The notes under the pieces are model-generated. The model was not told where the DNA came from and searched no databases. It was given only the letters and a program-made list of their open reading frames with translations. The position numbers were made by a program, and so were the translations under genes. Source: Chloroflexota bacterium (GTDB lineage: Bacteria; Chloroflexota; Anaerolineae; Anaerolineales; Villigracilaceae). Taken from it: a DNA stretch of 64,000 nt. The stretch is taken from assembly GCA_016234495.1 (NCBI GenBank), contig JACRBI010000040.1, forward strand, positions 62,001-126,000, read 5' to 3'. This document shows positions 62,301 through 64,000 of this stretch, piece by piece; the stretch's first letter is position 1, and every line of letters starts with the position of its first letter.

Positions 62301-62359
62301 TGAGTCTCCTCCTCAGATTTTATAATTCGGCGTATTCGGTCGTTGTCATCGTCGCTCAT
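59345..62359 (-). CDS. Class A penicillin-binding protein (PBP1A-type)
   Basis: Start placed at the ATG at 62359 (MSDDDNDRIRR); the frame extends to a TTG at 62380. The 1004-residue bifunctional peptidoglycan synthase has a basic Pro-rich cytoplasmic tail, a membrane helix (about 105-130) and a GT51 transglycosylase (EDKEFYTNPGFDP, GASTITQQLARALLL). The transpeptidase has nucleophile SSIKP in TRQPGSSIKPITYVAAFEKG and KTG in AAKTGTTNDIRDNW. The C-terminus has an Ig-like region, then a Pro/Thr tail likely spanning the wall. A family A repeat lies immediately upstream. Confidence 0.95.
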   Translation of the reverse strand: MSDDDNDRIRRIIKSEEETQGEYKPAPPTPPTKGSTPPIIRPALDKDNMPLPRRVNEIDVEGTRVTRAAYEPTSRQVPPQQTRISKPVTKPPVKKIFRGGMGCFLRGLIAIAFIIVAIGLLAGSYFVYKYYTIASTLPDVSGLRDRASQFQTTRILDRNGQLLYELLDPTAGRRNYIPLENISPNLIAATIATEDKEFYTNPGFDPIAIVRALWQNYVTGGQGGGASTITQQLARALLLSPEERIQRTVTRKAREIILAAEITRRYTKDEIIELYLNEIYYGNLAYGAQAAAETYFGKSAKDLTLGEAAFLAGLPQSPAVYDIYTNPDPTLIRQQQVLVLMFDLSNVQSCIRVSNSDTPVCVDPVVATQAANEMKVYAFRPLAFDSKYPHWVNFVRSQLEEKYDAQTIYRSGFVVYTTLDPVLQDKAQQLVTEQVSAMVDSNAHNGALVSIRPSTGEILAMVGSPDFNNEAIAGQINMSTSPTRQPGSSIKPITYVAAFEKGWTPSTLIWDVPTQFPDGANPPYEPRNYDGTFHGPLTLRLALANSFNIPAVKALEFVGIYDDPNTPNKDGMIAMAERLGITSLTRDDYGLSLTLGGGDVSLIDMTSAYSVFANSGLRVPPVAILKITDFAGNIIDEYKPQPGEQVIRPEHAYLISSILSDNEARSFTFGRHSALFLSFPVAAKTGTTNDIRDNWTMGYNPDLVTGVWVGNADYTPMVNTSGSHGAGPIWGQFMEFAVPYLTNGAPTPFSRPQNIVDKIVCRISGTEPSNACDSEYSEVFAADQLPLPPGKDLARRVKIDLWTGLEASDACKGPSDDQIVMNVTDKWGRDWFGTEDGRFWLEDHGLPRKPVYAPERECRAGDPQPIIEIKLSDGQAVNSATLEIKGSAAADSGFKKWVLEYGQGADPGSWSVLAESSNPVKDGTLYTWDVSSISNGVVTLRLTLTGDNADVEKRVSLNLSLPTPTPPPATPTDTPPATSTPTETPSPTLAPTETPTETPTLASP

Positions 62360-62374
62360 GGATTTCTCGCAAAT

Positions 62375-62428
62375 CTCCAATTACGAATTACCAGTTACGT
62401 AATCAGTAATTGGTAATTCGTAATTTTT
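62375..62428. repeat. AATTACGAATTACC inverted word repeat
   Basis: CCAATTACGAATTACCAGTTACGTAAT is answered by ATTGGTAATTCGTAATT, a near-perfect palindrome. It lies between the MaoC stop and the PBP start and must contain or border the PBP ribosome site. Confidence 0.88.
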
Positions 62429-62877
62429 TACTTCGGCTTGCTCAATACCAGCAGATTCAAGCTTCCGCGCTGACAGGCTTCATCGGTTTGATTTTTTACG
62501 GTGACCGCCGCTGTGATCGAGCCGCCGCCGATGCGCGGCAGGGACTTGGTTTCGGTGACGTTCAACTCGGCTGAGATCGTGTCGCCGATGAAGAAGGGTT
62601 TGACGAACTTCCACTCGTTGATCTCGCGGAAGGCAAGCACGGTGCCTTCGAGGAATCCCGTCCGCATGATCAGGCCGGTTGCGATGGACAAGCCCAAAAG
62701 TCCGTGTGCGATGCGCTGCCCAAATTGAGTTTTACTCGCGAAGGCCGCATCGGTGTGGATTTGGTTGAAGTCGCCTGTCAGCCCGGCGAAGTCGAAAATA
62801 TCACCCTCGCTGATCGTGCGCCCGACAGTGGTCACTTTTTGACCGACAAAAAATTCCTCGAAATAAAGTCCAGCCAT
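62428..62877 (-). CDS. MaoC-family (R)-hydratase-like dehydratase
   Basis: A 149-residue single hot-dog domain protein. The hydratase 2 signature is complete: FAGLTGDFNQIHTDAAFA (Asp and His catalytic pair at about 35 and 40) followed by RIAHGLLGLSIATGL. Family members hydrate enoyl-CoA to (R)-3-hydroxyacyl-CoA or related substrates. GAGGAGACTAACA precedes the ATG. It is followed by the PBP gene with only a repeat between; they may be co-transcribed without being functionally linked. Confidence 0.9.
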   Translation of the reverse strand: MAGLYFEEFFVGQKVTTVGRTISEGDIFDFAGLTGDFNQIHTDAAFASKTQFGQRIAHGLLGLSIATGLIMRTGFLEGTVLAFREINEWKFVKPFFIGDTISAELNVTETKSLPRIGGGSITAAVTVKNQTDEACQRGSLNLLVLSKPK

Positions 62878-62896
62878 TGTTAGTCTCCTCGTCTGT

Positions 62897-62969
62897 GTTA
62901 GCGTTTAGCGGTTAGCCATTAGCTTCAAACCTGCAACCTTCAACTTGTCAACTTTCAAACCTTCAAGCC
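62897..62969. repeat. GCGTTTAGCGGTTAGCCATTAG / TTCAACTTTCAAACC word array
   Basis: TTAGCG(T/G)TTAG-type words are followed by CAAACCTGCAACCTTCAACTT words. It fills most of the divergent gap between the MaoC gene and the gene at 63019 and ends just before that gene's -35. Confidence 0.8.
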
Positions 62970-62982
62970 AAATTATACCCGT

Positions 62983-63011
62983 TTGACCTTCCGCGCTTTC
63001 GCCCGTACAAT
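62983..63011 (+). promoter_or_regulatory. Sigma-70-type promoter giving a leaderless message
   Basis: TTGACC (62983-62988), a 17-base spacer, then TACAAT (63006-63011). Only seven bases separate TACAAT from the ATG at 63019, so the transcript should start at or next to the start codon. No Shine-Dalgarno is present. Confidence 0.7.
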
Positions 63012-63018
63012 ATGCGCC

Positions 63019-64000
63019 ATGCGCGATTGGTCTTTAAGCTCCGGCGACCCGCTCTACCTTTCTCTGGCGGCGGATGCCCGTCTGTGTAAGCCGGATTACG
63101 TCAACGACCATATCTGGGAGGTGGAACTGGGCGCGGCAGACCCGGAGCGCTCCGCTGTTTTGCTCAACACCACTTTCGGCCTGCGCGCGCGATCCATGCG
63201 CATTTTCCTGCGCTTCACAGAAAACAACACATCCGTCACAGACCCAAACACCTTCGCCGGCAAACCGTCACTGCGGCGGTATTACCCAAACTTCCTGACT
63301 CTCGATTTTGTTCCGCTCGAAGCCCTGAACGTCACGGCCGAATTCTGGGTTCCCGAATCCCACGCCGTCGCGGGGCGGGTCATGCTCACCAACAAAAGCA
63401 ACGCCATCCGCCAGATCAAACTGGAAGTCTGCGCCGCGCTTGCGCCGCTCGACGGTCAATCCATCATCCCGACTCAACAACAACTTGTAAATATTCTGGC
63501 AGGACAAACCGGCGGAATCGCGCCCGTCATCTTTATGACTGGCGGCCCAAAACACGGACCTGGCCCGCACACATCGCTCCTGCTGGACCTGGAGCTTGGT
63601 CCCGGCTCGACCAGGCAGATCACCTTTGCTGAAGCCGCGCTGGATACCGTCGCCGCCTCGTTTGACCTGGCGCGCCGCAGCGCCGCCCGCTCGTGGGAAG
63701 CGGAACGCGCCCGCATCGAAATGCTCGACGCCTCGCAGGTGCTCGACATCCGCACCGGCGACAATGACTGGGACGCCGCGCTCGCCTTCAGCCAACAGGC
63801 CGCGCACGGATTATTCTTCAGCGGCAGCGAGCATTTGCCCGGCCCGTCCTTTGTCAATGCGCGCCACGTGGATAACGGCTTTTCGCGCAAGGGCGACGGC
63901 ACAGATTACGCGCCCTCCTGGAACGGACAAACCCCGTTGGATGCATATTACATCTCCAGCATTTTGCACGGCGCGCCGCAGGTGACGAAGAATCTCATCC
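63019..64000 (+). CDS. Probable carbohydrate-active enzyme, N-terminal part (window edge)
   Basis: An open frame from the ATG at 63019 runs off the right edge after 327 codons (MRDWSLSSGDPLYLSLAADARL at the start). The visible part has a beta-rich region (LNTTFGLRARSMRIFLRF, FLTLDFVPLEALNVTAEFWVPESHAVAGRVMLTNKS), then the start of a helical region (WDAALAFSQQAAHGLFF, SWNGQTPLDAYYISSIL). A beta-sandwich leading into an alpha/alpha toroid is typical of glycogen-debranching and related glycoside hydrolases. The catalytic part is outside the window, so this is a guess from layout. GC content is higher than neighbours. Confidence 0.6.
   Translation, partial: MRDWSLSSGDPLYLSLAADARLCKPDYVNDHIWEVELGAADPERSAVLLNTTFGLRARSMRIFLRFTENNTSVTDPNTFAGKPSLRRYYPNFLTLDFVPLEALNVTAEFWVPESHAVAGRVMLTNKSNAIRQIKLEVCAALAPLDGQSIIPTQQQLVNILAGQTGGIAPVIFMTGGPKHGPGPHTSLLLDLELGPGSTRQITFAEAALDTVAASFDLARRSAARSWEAERARIEMLDASQVLDIRTGDNDWDAALAFSQQAAHGLFFSGSEHLPGPSFVNARHVDNGFSRKGDGTDYAPSWNGQTPLDAYYISSILHGAPQVTKNLI

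Overview
The window looks like chromosomal DNA of a Chloroflexota bacterium, most likely of class Anaerolineae. The pointers are two very large DUF2298 (Chlor_Arch_YYY) membrane proteins, MalT-like regulators ending in a BTAD domain, lipoproteins with long Pro/Thr-rich linkers and SH3b domains, a DUF5317 protein, an oversized SecA, and many short palindromic repeats of the sort common in Anaerolineae drafts. The assignment is by family recognition only; no search was run. No rRNA, tRNA, CRISPR array, insertion sequence or phage gene was seen. No stretch over 300 bases lacks a gene.

Layout. 1-15.9 kb: a mostly minus-strand envelope-glycan block with two DUF2298 proteins, a GT39-like transferase, two methyltransferases, a GT4 glycosyltransferase, a nucleotide-sugar epimerase and a UPF0104-type flippase-like protein. 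15.9-21.4 kb: lepA, an ECF sigma factor overlapping its zinc-binding anti-sigma/beta-propeller partner, a PH-SHOCT membrane protein and a YgiT/DUF4258 toxin-antitoxin-like remnant. 21.4-29.7 kb: acnA, add and secA. 29.9-35.9 kb: a possible peptide-linked regulatory locus with a STAND-ATPase/BTAD activator, an unlisted 48-residue membrane peptide gene behind a SARP-type promoter, a DUF5317 protein, a 90-residue peptide resembling RiPP leader-clan proteins, and a PAS-GAF-HD-GYP protein. 36-41.3 kb: dnaE interrupted by a full-length LAGLIDADG intein. 41.3-51.1 kb: two alpha/beta hydrolases, an AAC(3)-like acetyltransferase, an enoyl-CoA hydratase, a small membrane protein, an RRM protein, an S41 protease-like lipoprotein and gyrA. 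51.3-64 kb: a small membrane protein, two paralogous SH3b lipoproteins flanking a methyltransferase, rpoC without rpoB beside it, a class A PBP, a MaoC dehydratase and the start of a probable carbohydrate-active protein.

The most striking sequence-level property is the density of short repeats. At least five unrelated-looking families recur. Many copies sit inside essential genes in frame (both DUF2298 genes, acnA three times, secA twice, dnaE, and the N-terminus of a methyltransferase), adding low-complexity peptide segments without breaking the reading frame.

Best leads: the BTAD-controlled small-peptide locus at 29.9-35.9 kb, the acnA leader with mutually exclusive pairings around its Shine-Dalgarno, the solitary rpoC with a near-consensus promoter and a leader hairpin, the dnaE intein, and the coding-repeat families.
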